Assembly: GCA_964544155.1 (NCBI GenBank)
Contig: CAZJAH010000031.1
Location: 1 to 34,546 of the forward strand
DNA: 34,546 nucleotides
Origin: CAZJAH01 sp964544155
GTDB lineage: Bacteria; Bacteroidota; Ignavibacteria; Kapaibacteriales; UBA2268
Direction of reading: 5' to 3'
Below are positions 24,975-33,106 of this stretch, in pieces. The notes under the pieces were generated by a model. That model saw only the letters and a program-made list of their open reading frames with translations, was not told the origin of the DNA and searched no databases. Each line of letters opens with the position of its first letter. Position 1 is the first letter of the stretch. A program made the translations under genes and the position numbers.

Positions 24975-25730
24975 TCAGTAATCGAGAAAATTTGACAGTG
25001 AAGAAATTCCCACCGGCTCCTCGGATAAGAAGGCTTCCGCATACTGCACTCCTATAAGTGAACCGAAGTAAATGGCGCGCGCTTCTTTTTCTTTCATGAA
25101 CCCCGGACGGTACAGCCTTGTCTGATGGCCTTTTTTAATATCTGATTTTCCTTCAAAGTATATCTGTGTTTCAAAAGCTTCCAGAGCTTTTACTTTTATA
25201 TCATATACTTCGCTAATATCTACGTAAAAATCTGGTTTGCGGGGAAATTCAAAGCTCTGCATGTAGTAATACAGTTTTCTTGTGCGCCACCTTTCCTGGA
25301 GTTTTCCATCAAGCTTTGTTTCAATTTTAATAAGTCCTGCCTTAAAATTTGCTTCGCGTACTAATTTATTAAGCTGTTCATGGTCGGTATGCCTTTCAAA
25401 AGGAGGATGTGTGATTATCATTTCAGGCTGATACTTCCTGAGTGTGGTTATAAGCCTTAGCATGTTTTCGTCTGAATAACGTATATACCCGTCTCGCATA
25501 CCGAGGTTTTCCCGGTAATGAACGCCTAAAATTTCAGCGGCTTTTTCGGCTTCTTTCCGGCGTTCCGCCACAGAGCCGCGCGTCCCCATTTCTCCTGGCG
25601 TACAGTCTATTATACCTACTTTTTTTCCTTCCTTTACCAATTTTACAATTGTCCCGCCGGCGCAAATTTCAATATCATCAGGATGAGCGCCAATAAACAA
25701 AGCATCTACTTTATTATCTGCCATTTTCAT
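24975..25730 (-). CDS. bshB1: Bacillithiol biosynthesis deacetylase BshB1 (PIG-L family)
   Basis: 251 residues of the LmbE/PIG-L deacetylase fold. The zinc motif AHPDD is at 15-19, followed by DCTPGEMGTRGS, ENLGMRDGYI and the third-ligand region HPPFERHTDHEQL. The C-terminus includes GFMKEKEARAIYFGSLIGVQYAEAF, as in BshB1. The enzyme removes the acetyl group from GlcNAc-malate, the second step in making the thiol bacillithiol, known from Firmicutes and many Bacteroidota/Chlorobi. bshA and bshC are not in the window. Either of the first two Met codons could be the start. It follows rpiB by 22 nt. Confidence 0.92.
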   Translation of the reverse strand: MKMADNKVDALFIGAHPDDIEICAGGTIVKLVKEGKKVGIIDCTPGEMGTRGSVAERRKEAEKAAEILGVHYRENLGMRDGYIRYSDENMLRLITTLRKYQPEMIITHPPFERHTDHEQLNKLVREANFKAGLIKIETKLDGKLQERWRTRKLYYYMQSFEFPRKPDFYVDISEVYDIKVKALEAFETQIYFEGKSDIKKGHQTRLYRPGFMKEKEARAIYFGSLIGVQYAEAFLSEEPVGISSLSNFLDY

Positions 25731-25752
25731 TCGTTTTGATTTTATTAAATAA

Positions 25753-26193
25753 TTACCAGCCTGTAAGAGAATGGATCTTCTCTACCCTGATCATGTGCCT
25801 TCCGCCTTCGAATTCTTCTTCGAGGAAAGCTTTGGTTATTCTTTTGGCTGTATCAATATCTATAAGCCTTGAACCGAACGTAACTATATTGGCGTTATTG
25901 TGTTTACGGGCCATAATAGCCATTTCCTCACTTACGCAGCTCGCAGCTCTTATGCCGGTTACTTTATTGGCTGTTATTGACATGCCCGTACCTGTACCGC
26001 AAATAAGCACACCGAAATCTGCTATTCCGGCTGCTACAGATTCTGCTGACGGCAGAGCATAGTCCGGGTAATCTACCGATTCCTCGCTGAATGCGCCGAA
26101 ATCGAGAATCTGATGGCCGTGTTGTTTTAGCCATTCAGCTATTAACTGCTTATAAGCAAATCCGGCGTGGTCGGATGCTACTGATATTTTCAT
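25753..26193 (-). CDS. rpiB: Ribose 5-phosphate isomerase B
   Basis: 146 residues from the ATG at 26193, which has AGGGAG 5 nt upstream; an in-frame ATG at 26214 would add 7 residues (MELTGRI) without such a site. It shows the RpiB marks: SDHAGFAYK at the start with Asp8 and His9, DYPDYA, the active-site loop ICGTGTGMSI with catalytic Cys, KVTGIRAA, and RKHNNANIVTFGSR. It interconverts ribose 5-phosphate and ribulose 5-phosphate in the pentose phosphate pathway. It is the first gene downstream of the candidate origin on the minus strand. Confidence 0.95.
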   Translation of the reverse strand: MKISVASDHAGFAYKQLIAEWLKQHGHQILDFGAFSEESVDYPDYALPSAESVAAGIADFGVLICGTGTGMSITANKVTGIRAASCVSEEMAIMARKHNNANIVTFGSRLIDIDTAKRITKAFLEEEFEGGRHMIRVEKIHSLTGW

Positions 26194-26214
26194 TATTCTC
26201 CCTGTTAGTTCCAT

Positions 26215-26526
26215 TTATTTTATGGACTTATAATATTTTTTAATATTTATGAAATATTTTTCCACAATGTATTAATATTGGTAGAATTTTTCTTATTTAT
26301 TTCTTAAAAAAAATTGTGGATAATTATCTCTTAACATTAAAACCCTGTTTTTATCCACAAAAATGTTGAAAACTAAAGGTTATCAACACTATTTCCCACA
26401 TAAATTATTAAATATGACGCTTTTTTAAGTTTTTATTTAATTATGGTTTAGAAAAATCAAAGTATTATTTTTCAACTTTTCCATAGCCCTTATTAATACA
26501 ATTAAACTTAAATAAACAAAAAATAT
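26215..26526. other. oriC: Candidate chromosomal replication origin (oriC) with DnaA-box cluster
   Basis: This 312-bp gap is very AT-rich and holds no gene. It contains two perfect DnaA boxes TTATCCACA in opposite orientation, at 26351-26359 (plus) and 26315-26323 (minus, read as TGTGGATAA). Near matches are TTTTCCACA at 26258-26266, TTATCAACA at 26380-26388, TTTCCCACA at 26392-26400 and TGTTGAAAA (reverse strand) at 26364-26372. Another, TATTCCACA on the minus strand, lies at 26564-26572 inside the 3' end of serS. T- and A-rich tracts beside the boxes could serve as an unwinding element. Mostly minus-strand genes lie to the left and plus-strand genes to the right. dnaA itself is absent, so this is a strong candidate rather than proof. 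Confidence 0.7.
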
Positions 26527-27786
26527 TTATATATGTTGGAATCCACAGAAGCTTTGTAAAGGCTGTGGAATATTTATTTTGCCTGACTCATAATTTGCTT
26601 CTATGAGAGCTACCATGATCCTCGAAGTAGCCAAAGCACTGCCGTTAAGCGTATGCACGTATTGGGGCTTTGATTTCGGATCAGGTTTATACCTTATGCC
26701 AGAGCGCCTAGCCTGGAAATCACCAAAATTAGAACAGCTTGATACTTCAAGCCATTTCTCTTCACCAGGCGCCCATACTTCGAGGTCGTAAGTCATCGAG
26801 CTGGCAAAGCTGGTATCGCCGGAGCAGAGCAGCAGCAGCCTGTATTCGAGGCCCAATGCTTTGAGTATATCTTCAGCGTCATTTACAAGCGATTCGAGCT
26901 CAGACAGCGATTTTTCCGGCTTGCAGAATTTTACAAGCTCAACTTTGTTGAACTGATGTACTCTCAGGAATCCGCGGACTTCCTTGCCGTAGCTCCCGGC
27001 TTCCCTGCGGAAGCATGGGGAATAAGCGCAATACTTGATTGTAAGATCTTCCTCCTTGAGTATCTCACCGTGGTGATAGTTTGTTACCGGTACTTCGGCT
27101 GTTGGTATCAGGTACATGTTGTCTTCCTGCGCGTGGTACATATCATCGGCCATTTTAGGCAGCTGGCCTGTGCCCTGCATAGACTGCTCATTAACCAGGA
27201 AAGGCGGCAGCAACTCAGTATAGCCATGTTTTTCCACGTGAAAATTCAACATAAAATTAATTAGAGCCCTTTCCAGAGCTGCGCCTTTACCTTTGTAAAA
27301 GGAAAATCCTGATCCGCTTACCTTAGCTCCCCTTTCGAAATCGATGATATCAAGCTCTTTGGCTATATCCATGTGATTTTTCTTTTCTTTTGGAGTAATT
27401 CTTTCACCCCAGGATCTTATCTGCAGATTGTCTTCTTCTGTTTTACCGACCGGAACATCAGGTGATAGCATGTTAGGTATCCGCATTAGCAGGTAATTCA
27501 ATTCTGTTTCAACTTCTCTCAGCTCGTCATCCAGGCTTTTAACGCGGTCAGAAACCTGCTTCATTGCAGCGATTTTATCTTCTGCGTCTTTATTTTGTTT
27601 CTTAAGCATTGCTATCTCTTTGGAAACCACATTCCTTTCATTCTTAAGGTCCTGTGATTCCTGTATGAGCGCCCTTCTTTTATCATCCATTTCTAAAATT
27701 TTGCTGATATCTGCTTTTTCATTTTTGTTTACGGTGTTTTTAATTACCGCTTCAGTGTTTTCTCTTATGAATTTCAGGTCAAGCAT
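26527..27786 (-). CDS. serS: Seryl-tRNA synthetase
   Basis: 419 residues, the usual length for bacterial SerRS. The N-terminus (about 1-110) is the long antiparallel coiled coil that grips the tRNA variable arm. The class II catalytic core follows, with motif 2 CFRREAGSYGKEVRGFLRVHQF and motif 3 LNGSALATSRIMVALIEAN, plus the TAEVPVTN segment. It charges tRNA-Ser with serine. The gene sits directly beside the candidate origin and points into it. It is transcribed divergently from manC across a 190-bp gap that contains a perfect palindrome. A CCACAG/CTGTGG inverted repeat lies in its last codons (26543-26568). Confidence 0.97.
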   Translation of the reverse strand: MLDLKFIRENTEAVIKNTVNKNEKADISKILEMDDKRRALIQESQDLKNERNVVSKEIAMLKKQNKDAEDKIAAMKQVSDRVKSLDDELREVETELNYLLMRIPNMLSPDVPVGKTEEDNLQIRSWGERITPKEKKNHMDIAKELDIIDFERGAKVSGSGFSFYKGKGAALERALINFMLNFHVEKHGYTELLPPFLVNEQSMQGTGQLPKMADDMYHAQEDNMYLIPTAEVPVTNYHHGEILKEEDLTIKYCAYSPCFRREAGSYGKEVRGFLRVHQFNKVELVKFCKPEKSLSELESLVNDAEDILKALGLEYRLLLLCSGDTSFASSMTYDLEVWAPGEEKWLEVSSCSNFGDFQARRSGIRYKPDPKSKPQYVHTLNGSALATSRIMVALIEANYESGKINIPQPLQSFCGFQHI

Positions 27787-27838
27787 TTGAAAACTCTTAT
27801 TTAATCCGTATAAAAATAATTTTTACAAATTTAAGTAT

Positions 27839-27858
27839 TTATGAACTAAGGTTCATAA
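27839..27858. promoter_or_regulatory. Perfect 8-4-8 palindrome in the serS/manC divergent region
   Basis: TTATGAAC-TAAG-GTTCATAA is a perfect inverted repeat 53 nt before the serS start and 119 nt before manC. Its size and place fit a dimeric repressor or activator site. No regulator gene lies next to it, so the binding protein is unknown. Confidence 0.4.
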
Positions 27859-27976
27859 GATTAATTGACATTTCATACTTTATAATATTTGGGTTATGGT
27901 AAGCATTTTTATCTGATAATAGAATAATTTTTCTTAATTTAATCAAATAAATAATCTAAATACTTGGGGCGGTTTA

Positions 27977-29065
27977 ATGAAAAAAGCGGCAGTGATAATG
28001 GCAGGCGGAAAGGGCACTAAGCTATGGCCAAGAAGCACCGAAGACAAACCTAAGCAATTTATTCATCTGATAGGCGACGGTACCATGATCCAGAATACTT
28101 TCACCAGGATCAGGGAAGTCTTCGATATTGAGGATATTTATGTGGTAATTTACAGGGAGCTTTATAATCTGGTCATCGAGCAGCTGCCTGAATTGAACAG
28201 GGATAATATCATATTAGAGCCATTCGGAAGGAATACAGCCCCTGCCCTGATACTTACATACCTACAGCTTAAACAAAATTACGGCCCTGATGATATAATG
28301 CTTGCTTTCCCTGCAGACCACGTTATTATCAATGAAGGAGAATTCTTCAACCGTATTGAAACAGCCGCAATAACGGCATCAGAAACAAACGGATTGGTAA
28401 CACTAGGAATAGAACCAACCAGGCCGGAAACACAGTTCGGATATGTGCAGATTGATGAATATGACTCTGAAGGCCTGGGAACTCTTTTCGATGCAGGAGT
28501 GAGAAAAAGCAGGATATTCGCGGAAAAGCCTGATGCCGGAACAGCGCAAAGATTCCTTCAGTCTGGTGATTTTCTATGGAACAGCGGTATTTTTATATGG
28601 AAAATGGATACATTCGCTAAAGCATATAAAAAGTATATGCCGGATCATGCCGATGTTTTTACACCTTTAGAAAACAAGGTTGAAAACGAGGACTTTTTCA
28701 GCGATATCGAATCTGCTTACAGAAAAATAGATCCCATCTCGATCGACTATGGAATACTCGAAAAAGCAACAAATGTGTACGTGGTTAAATCTTTCTTCAA
28801 CTGGAGCGATGTCGGCACCTGGGATGAGCTTTACAGGCTTTCAATGAAGGACCCTAAGAACAATGTTGTTGAAGGCGATGTAATTACGATTAAAACCACA
28901 AACAGCCTTATAAGCGCTAATTCGAAATTCATAGCCGCGGTAGGAGTAAGCGACCTGATCGTTATTGACAGTGAAGATGCGGTATTCATCTGTAAGCGCG
29001 GAGATTCAGAAAGCATACAGGAAGCCATAGACTTTATGCGTAGGAAGCATATAAACAAACTTTAG
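27977..29065 (+). CDS. manC: Mannose-1-phosphate guanylyltransferase
   Basis: 362 residues, the size of the single-domain enzyme without the fused isomerase. It begins with AAVIMAGGKGTKLWPRS (4-20), the nucleotidyltransferase signature (Lys replaces the more usual Arg after GT), then KPKQFIHL, ILEPFGRNTAPALI, FPADHVI and FLWNSGIFIWK. Other marks are IDYGILEKA and FNWSDVGTWDEL. It makes GDP-mannose from mannose 1-phosphate and GTP, feeding surface polysaccharide or glycoprotein synthesis, in line with the heptose genes and glycosyltransferase elsewhere in the window. It starts the rightward gene run. Confidence 0.93.
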   Translation: MKKAAVIMAGGKGTKLWPRSTEDKPKQFIHLIGDGTMIQNTFTRIREVFDIEDIYVVIYRELYNLVIEQLPELNRDNIILEPFGRNTAPALILTYLQLKQNYGPDDIMLAFPADHVIINEGEFFNRIETAAITASETNGLVTLGIEPTRPETQFGYVQIDEYDSEGLGTLFDAGVRKSRIFAEKPDAGTAQRFLQSGDFLWNSGIFIWKMDTFAKAYKKYMPDHADVFTPLENKVENEDFFSDIESAYRKIDPISIDYGILEKATNVYVVKSFFNWSDVGTWDELYRLSMKDPKNNVVEGDVITIKTTNSLISANSKFIAAVGVSDLIVIDSEDAVFICKRGDSESIQEAIDFMRRKHINKL

Positions 29066-29129
29066 GCATTTTGGCATTATTTTTTCTTAGCATTGAGTTA
29101 AATATTTGTTAAATAAGAGTTTAACTGAA

Positions 29130-29531
29130 ATGCTAAAGAAAATAAAACGATTTTTCTTTATGATAATAATTTTCACGATAGCTTTTGGATGCTCCACATC
29201 CATAAGGTTTTCATCAGATGAAAGCTATGGATATGAGAAAGGGGCTTTCACAGGTTATGCTTCATTCTACGCGGATAAATTCCATGGCAGGCAGACTTCA
29301 AACGGTGAAATATTTGACCAGAACAAGCTTACTGCTGCACATAAAACTTTACCGTTCAATACAAAAGTTAAGGTTGTAAACCTAAGAAACAGCAGGACAG
29401 TCACAGTAAGGATAAACGACCGCGGGCCTTTTGTAGGAGGAAGGATAATAGATCTATCAAAAGAAGCTGCCCGGCAAATAGGTATGATAAACGACGGTGT
29501 CGTCAAAGTCAGGGTTGAAGTTTTAAACTGA
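29130..29531 (+). CDS. rlpA: RlpA-like double-psi beta-barrel lipoprotein
   Basis: 133 residues from the ATG at 29130; the frame opens at a TTG (29106), but this would put extra residues before a good signal. The hydrophobic leader ends in AFGC, a probable lipobox. The domain has the RlpA pattern: YASFYADKFHGRQTSNGE, AAHKTLPFNTKVKV and VRINDRGPFVGGRIIDLSKEAA, including the catalytic-region Asp in NDRGP. RlpA proteins bind or cleave denuded peptidoglycan glycans and affect septation. No SPOR domain is present, so this is a minimal form; lytic activity is unproven. Confidence 0.88.
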   Translation: MLKKIKRFFFMIIIFTIAFGCSTSIRFSSDESYGYEKGAFTGYASFYADKFHGRQTSNGEIFDQNKLTAAHKTLPFNTKVKVVNLRNSRTVTVRINDRGPFVGGRIIDLSKEAARQIGMINDGVVKVRVEVLN

Positions 29532-29605
29532 AAATTGTGAATTATTTGTTCAAAAGAACTTATTACATTCCGCCGGCATCTTTTCTTTTTAAGCGGCAAA
29601 AGGTT

Positions 29606-29613
29606 TATATTTG
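29606..29613 (+). promoter_or_regulatory. Possible Bacteroidota-type -7 element upstream of metG
   Basis: TATATTTG fits the Bacteroidota -7 consensus TAnnTTTG and lies 40 nt before the metG ATG. No convincing TTTG -33 partner is present at the right distance, so confidence is low. Confidence 0.2.
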
Positions 29614-29652
29614 TCCTTTAATCAAATGAAATAAAATTAAATACCGTAAAAT

Positions 29653-31872
29653 ATGAACGAAAAGAGAACGCTGATAACTTCCGCACTGCCATACGCAAAC
29701 GGATATATTCACCTTGGCCATATAGCAGGAGCCTACCTGCCTGCGGACATTTATGCCAGGTTCAACAGGCTTAGCGGCATAGAAACGCTTTATATCTGTG
29801 GCTCAGATGAACACGGCGTGGCTATCACAATATCAGCCGATAAAGAAAAAGTAAGCCCCAAAAAGATCATAGATAAATATCACGGTGATAATAAAGAATC
29901 CTTCCGCAAATTCGGATTGACATTCGACATGTACTCGCGTACATCCAACCAACTACACCATGAAACAGCTAAAGAATTTTTCAAAGATTTTCTTGAAAAG
30001 GGATACCTTATCGAAAAAGAAGAAGAGCAGTTCTATGATGAAGAAGCCGGAATGTTCCTGCCGGACAGGTATGTGGAAGGTGTTTGCCCAAACTGCGGAT
30101 TCGACAGGGCAAGAGGCGATCAGTGCGATAAATGCGGAGCCTACTACAATCAGACAGACCTGCTCAGGCCCAAAAGCATTATTTCAGGAAAAAAACCAGT
30201 CGTAAAAAAGACAACACACTGGTACATGAGGTTCGACAAATTTCAGGGCTTCCTTGAAAATTACATTGATTCACACAAGGACAGCTGGAAGGAAAACGTA
30301 TTACAACAGACAAGGAGCTGGCTTAAGCAGGGCCTTAGCGAAAGGGCCATTACTCGCGACCTGGAATGGGGAGTTAAAATTGATAAGTTGAAGGGAGTAG
30401 ATAAAGAAAAAGCTGCGGGAAAAGTGCTGTACGTGTGGTTTGATGCAGTTCTGGGATATATTACGGCCACGAAAGAATACACCATAAACCGAGCTAAAGA
30501 CGGCCACGGAAGCGAAGATGATTGGAAAAAATGGTGGAAGGATGATGATACCCGCTACCTCGCCTTTATCGGTAAGGATAATATAGTGTTCCATACGCTC
30601 ATATTTCCGGCAATGCTGCACGCAAAGGGAGGATATATACTTCCGGATAATGTGCCGGCTAATGAATTTCTTAACCTCGAAGGACAGAAATTCTCCAAAT
30701 CCAGGAACTGGAGCATCGACTTAAGGGACTTCCTTAAAGAATTTCCCGAAGGATATTATATTGACGCGCTCAGGTATACCTTAGCCATGAACTTCCCCGA
30801 AACAAGGGATTCAGACTTCACATGGAAGGATTTCCAGGCAAGGAATAATAATGAATTAGCCGCTATTTTTGGAAATTTCGTTAACAGGGCGCTGCAATTC
30901 ACTTACAAGAATTTTTCGGGGAGGATTCCATCGCTCGCGGATAAATACAAATACCTGGTGCCCGCATGGAATAATCTGATCGACTATCTCAATGAAAATG
31001 CTGAGCCATCGAAAAGCGATGATCTATCATCCATACCGGAAAAATTCCTTAAAGAACTTACTGAAAACGAATTTCAACTTATTTACAGGCTTTGGAAAGG
31101 GACTATTCTCATAAAAAATAATTACAGAATATTCCGCTTCCGCGATGCCATAACTGAAACAATGAATGTAGCCCGCGCAGCGAACAAGTTCTTTAACGAT
31201 GAATCTCCCTGGAAAACCATCAATGAGGACGAAGAAAGCTGCGCCAAAACTCTATTCATTTGCGCCCAGCTTGTGAGGTCATTATCCATAATTTTTGCGC
31301 CCATAGTACCTTTTGCGTGCAGAAGAATTAACGCAATATTCGAAATAGAACCTAACGTAGGCGCACCGAGGCTTGACCTCAATTACGGAAACTTATGGAA
31401 TATGGCTGCCTATCCAACAATTGAAGAACATACAAAAATCATGAAACCCGATATGATCTTCACCAAAATTGAAGATGATACTATCAAAAAGCAAATTAAT
31501 AAGCTGGGTGCTAAAAGTGAAGAAAAAGCCAAAGAAGATGCCGGCGGGCAGATAGATATAGATGAATTCATGAAAGTTAAATTACGCTCAGCTAAAGTAC
31601 TTGAAGCGGAAAATATTAAAAAATCCGATAAACTTCTAAAACTGAAAGTTGACCTGGGCGGAGGCGACATAAGGCAGATTATCGCAGGAATTGCCAAATT
31701 CTATAAGCCTGAAGACGTTATAGGCAGAAATGTGGTGGTAGTAGCCAACCTTAAACCGGCAAAGCTGATGGGACAGCTTTCCGAGGGTATGATACTTGCC
31801 GCGAACACCAGCGGCGGCAAGCTCGAACTGGTATCTCCGGGAGAAGTTGGCCCCGGCGCGGAAGTCCGTTAA
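29653..31872 (+). CDS. metG: Methionyl-tRNA synthetase with C-terminal tRNA-binding domain
   Basis: 739 residues. The class I signature HIGH appears as HLGH (20-23). A zinc knuckle has C145, C148, C158 and C161 (CPNC, CDKC). The KMSKS loop is KFSKS at 346-350. The anticodon-binding domain follows, with NFVNRALQFTYKNF. The last about 105 residues (from about 635) are the EMAP/Arc1p-like OB-fold domain, as in dimeric MetRS. It charges initiator and elongator tRNA-Met. The ATPase gene starts 12 nt after its stop, so metG may drive that module. Confidence 0.97.
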   Translation: MNEKRTLITSALPYANGYIHLGHIAGAYLPADIYARFNRLSGIETLYICGSDEHGVAITISADKEKVSPKKIIDKYHGDNKESFRKFGLTFDMYSRTSNQLHHETAKEFFKDFLEKGYLIEKEEEQFYDEEAGMFLPDRYVEGVCPNCGFDRARGDQCDKCGAYYNQTDLLRPKSIISGKKPVVKKTTHWYMRFDKFQGFLENYIDSHKDSWKENVLQQTRSWLKQGLSERAITRDLEWGVKIDKLKGVDKEKAAGKVLYVWFDAVLGYITATKEYTINRAKDGHGSEDDWKKWWKDDDTRYLAFIGKDNIVFHTLIFPAMLHAKGGYILPDNVPANEFLNLEGQKFSKSRNWSIDLRDFLKEFPEGYYIDALRYTLAMNFPETRDSDFTWKDFQARNNNELAAIFGNFVNRALQFTYKNFSGRIPSLADKYKYLVPAWNNLIDYLNENAEPSKSDDLSSIPEKFLKELTENEFQLIYRLWKGTILIKNNYRIFRFRDAITETMNVARAANKFFNDESPWKTINEDEESCAKTLFICAQLVRSLSIIFAPIVPFACRRINAIFEIEPNVGAPRLDLNYGNLWNMAAYPTIEEHTKIMKPDMIFTKIEDDTIKKQINKLGAKSEEKAKEDAGGQIDIDEFMKVKLRSAKVLEAENIKKSDKLLKLKVDLGGGDIRQIIAGIAKFYKPEDVIGRNVVVVANLKPAKLMGQLSEGMILAANTSGGKLELVSPGEVGPGAEVR

Positions 31873-31884
31873 TAAGGAGCAGAA

Positions 31885-33105
31885 ATGATTATTGATAATA
31901 TTAGTGTATCTAATTTTAAAAGCTTCAACAGGATGGAAATTTCCCTGGGTAGCTTTAACGTGCTCATAGGGCCTAATGCCGCCGGAAAATCGAATTTCAT
32001 TCAGATATTTAAATTCGTAAGGGATATAACATCCCATGGACTTGAGAACGCTATTGCCTTGCAGGGGGGCACGGAATTTTTAAGAAATATCAACCTTACG
32101 GAAAAAGAAAGCGCCCTGGAATTTAATATTGAAGCCAGGCCATCTACTCCCCTGAAAATAATAAGTAACAGGTCAGATAAAAATGCGCTTATAGACAGTT
32201 ATAAGTTCTCCTTTACGCTGCATTTCGATGATAGCGGCTATAGAGTTGCTGAAGACAGGATAATACTTGCTTTCCGTGAAGGAGAAGCCGGCAAAAAAGG
32301 CACTGTTGAATACAGCAGCTCACAAGCGGATATTAAAACTACGATTAATTTGGAAAATGCTGATAAGCTTGAGGATATATTCATGCCTCCCGTCAGGGAA
32401 GAACCTGCCCCCGGTGAAGCGCCTGAATGCAGGCTGATGCTGGAGAATTTAAACCACCTTATTCCTTACTCGAATATCATCAAAAGGGTGATAGGCAGCA
32501 TTACGGTGTATGATTTCGACCCGAAATTCCAGAAATTTGCCGCACCTGTTGCAGGTAAAGCCGAACTCGAAGAGGACGCTTCAAATCTGGCCATTGTGTT
32601 GCAGAAAATACTTTCGGATCAGGAGGAAAGCCGCAAGCTATTCAACTTGATGCAGGAGCTTTTGCCCTTTATCGACAACCTTGAAGTTGATAAATTCTAT
32701 GGCCGGTACCTGCAAATACTGCTCAGGGAAAGATATTCCGAAAAGGATAAGCTGCCGGCATTTCTTATGTCGAGCGGTACAGTATTTTTAATTTCACTTA
32801 TAATTGCTCTTTATTTCGAGAAAAAACCTATAAATATTTTTGAGGAGCCCGAACGAAGGATCCACCCCTACCTAATGTCGAAAATCATAAATATGATGCG
32901 CGACGCCTCTGAGCATAAGCAGATACTTATATCTACCCATAATCCGGAGATGGTGCGGCATGCAGGTATAAAAAACATACTTTTTGTGACCAGGGACGGC
33001 GATGGCTTTTCATCTATAACAAGGCCCGCGGAAAATGCTGAGATTAGGGAATTTCTGAAAAACCAGATCGGTATTGAAGAGCTATACGTGCAAAACCTGA
33101 TATAA
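31885..33105 (+). CDS. AAA family ATPase, OLD/RecF-like (possible split nuclease or defence ATPase)
   Basis: 406 residues of the SMC/ABC-like AAA_21 type. The N-terminal strand FKSFNRMEISLGSFNVLIG leads to the Walker A GPNAAGKSN (29-37). The Walker B region is INIFEEPERRIHP (FEEPER 319-324), and the switch/H-loop is ISTHNPEMV (349-357). The middle (about 100-300) is variable. This is the ATPase layout of OLD-family, Gabija GajA, Septu PtuA and PARIS AriA proteins; here the nuclease part is absent from the polypeptide. It begins with AAGGAG 8 nt before the ATG, 12 nt after metG, and the TOPRIM-like gene follows after 1 nt, so the two are surely co-translated. A role in defence is an inference from this pairing. 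Confidence 0.85.
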   Translation: MIIDNISVSNFKSFNRMEISLGSFNVLIGPNAAGKSNFIQIFKFVRDITSHGLENAIALQGGTEFLRNINLTEKESALEFNIEARPSTPLKIISNRSDKNALIDSYKFSFTLHFDDSGYRVAEDRIILAFREGEAGKKGTVEYSSSQADIKTTINLENADKLEDIFMPPVREEPAPGEAPECRLMLENLNHLIPYSNIIKRVIGSITVYDFDPKFQKFAAPVAGKAELEEDASNLAIVLQKILSDQEESRKLFNLMQELLPFIDNLEVDKFYGRYLQILLRERYSEKDKLPAFLMSSGTVFLISLIIALYFEKKPINIFEEPERRIHPYLMSKIINMMRDASEHKQILISTHNPEMVRHAGIKNILFVTRDGDGFSSITRPAENAEIREFLKNQIGIEELYVQNLI

Positions 33106-33106
33106 G

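Noticed and set aside
26543..26568. CCACAG/CTGTGG inverted repeat as a serS terminator
   Set aside because: It lies within the last codons of serS, has a 14-nt loop and is not followed by a T-run on the minus strand; it more likely reflects DnaA-box-like sequences or chance.
27230..27245. A third parS-like sequence (TTTTCCACGTGAAAAT) inside serS
   Set aside because: It shares the CCACGTGAAA core but differs from the consensus at three of the outer positions and is fully explained as coding sequence.
27865..27886. TTGACA followed by TATAAT upstream of manC, resembling a sigma-70 promoter
   Set aside because: The spacing is only 10 bp instead of about 17, and this lineage is expected to use TAnnTTTG-type promoters.
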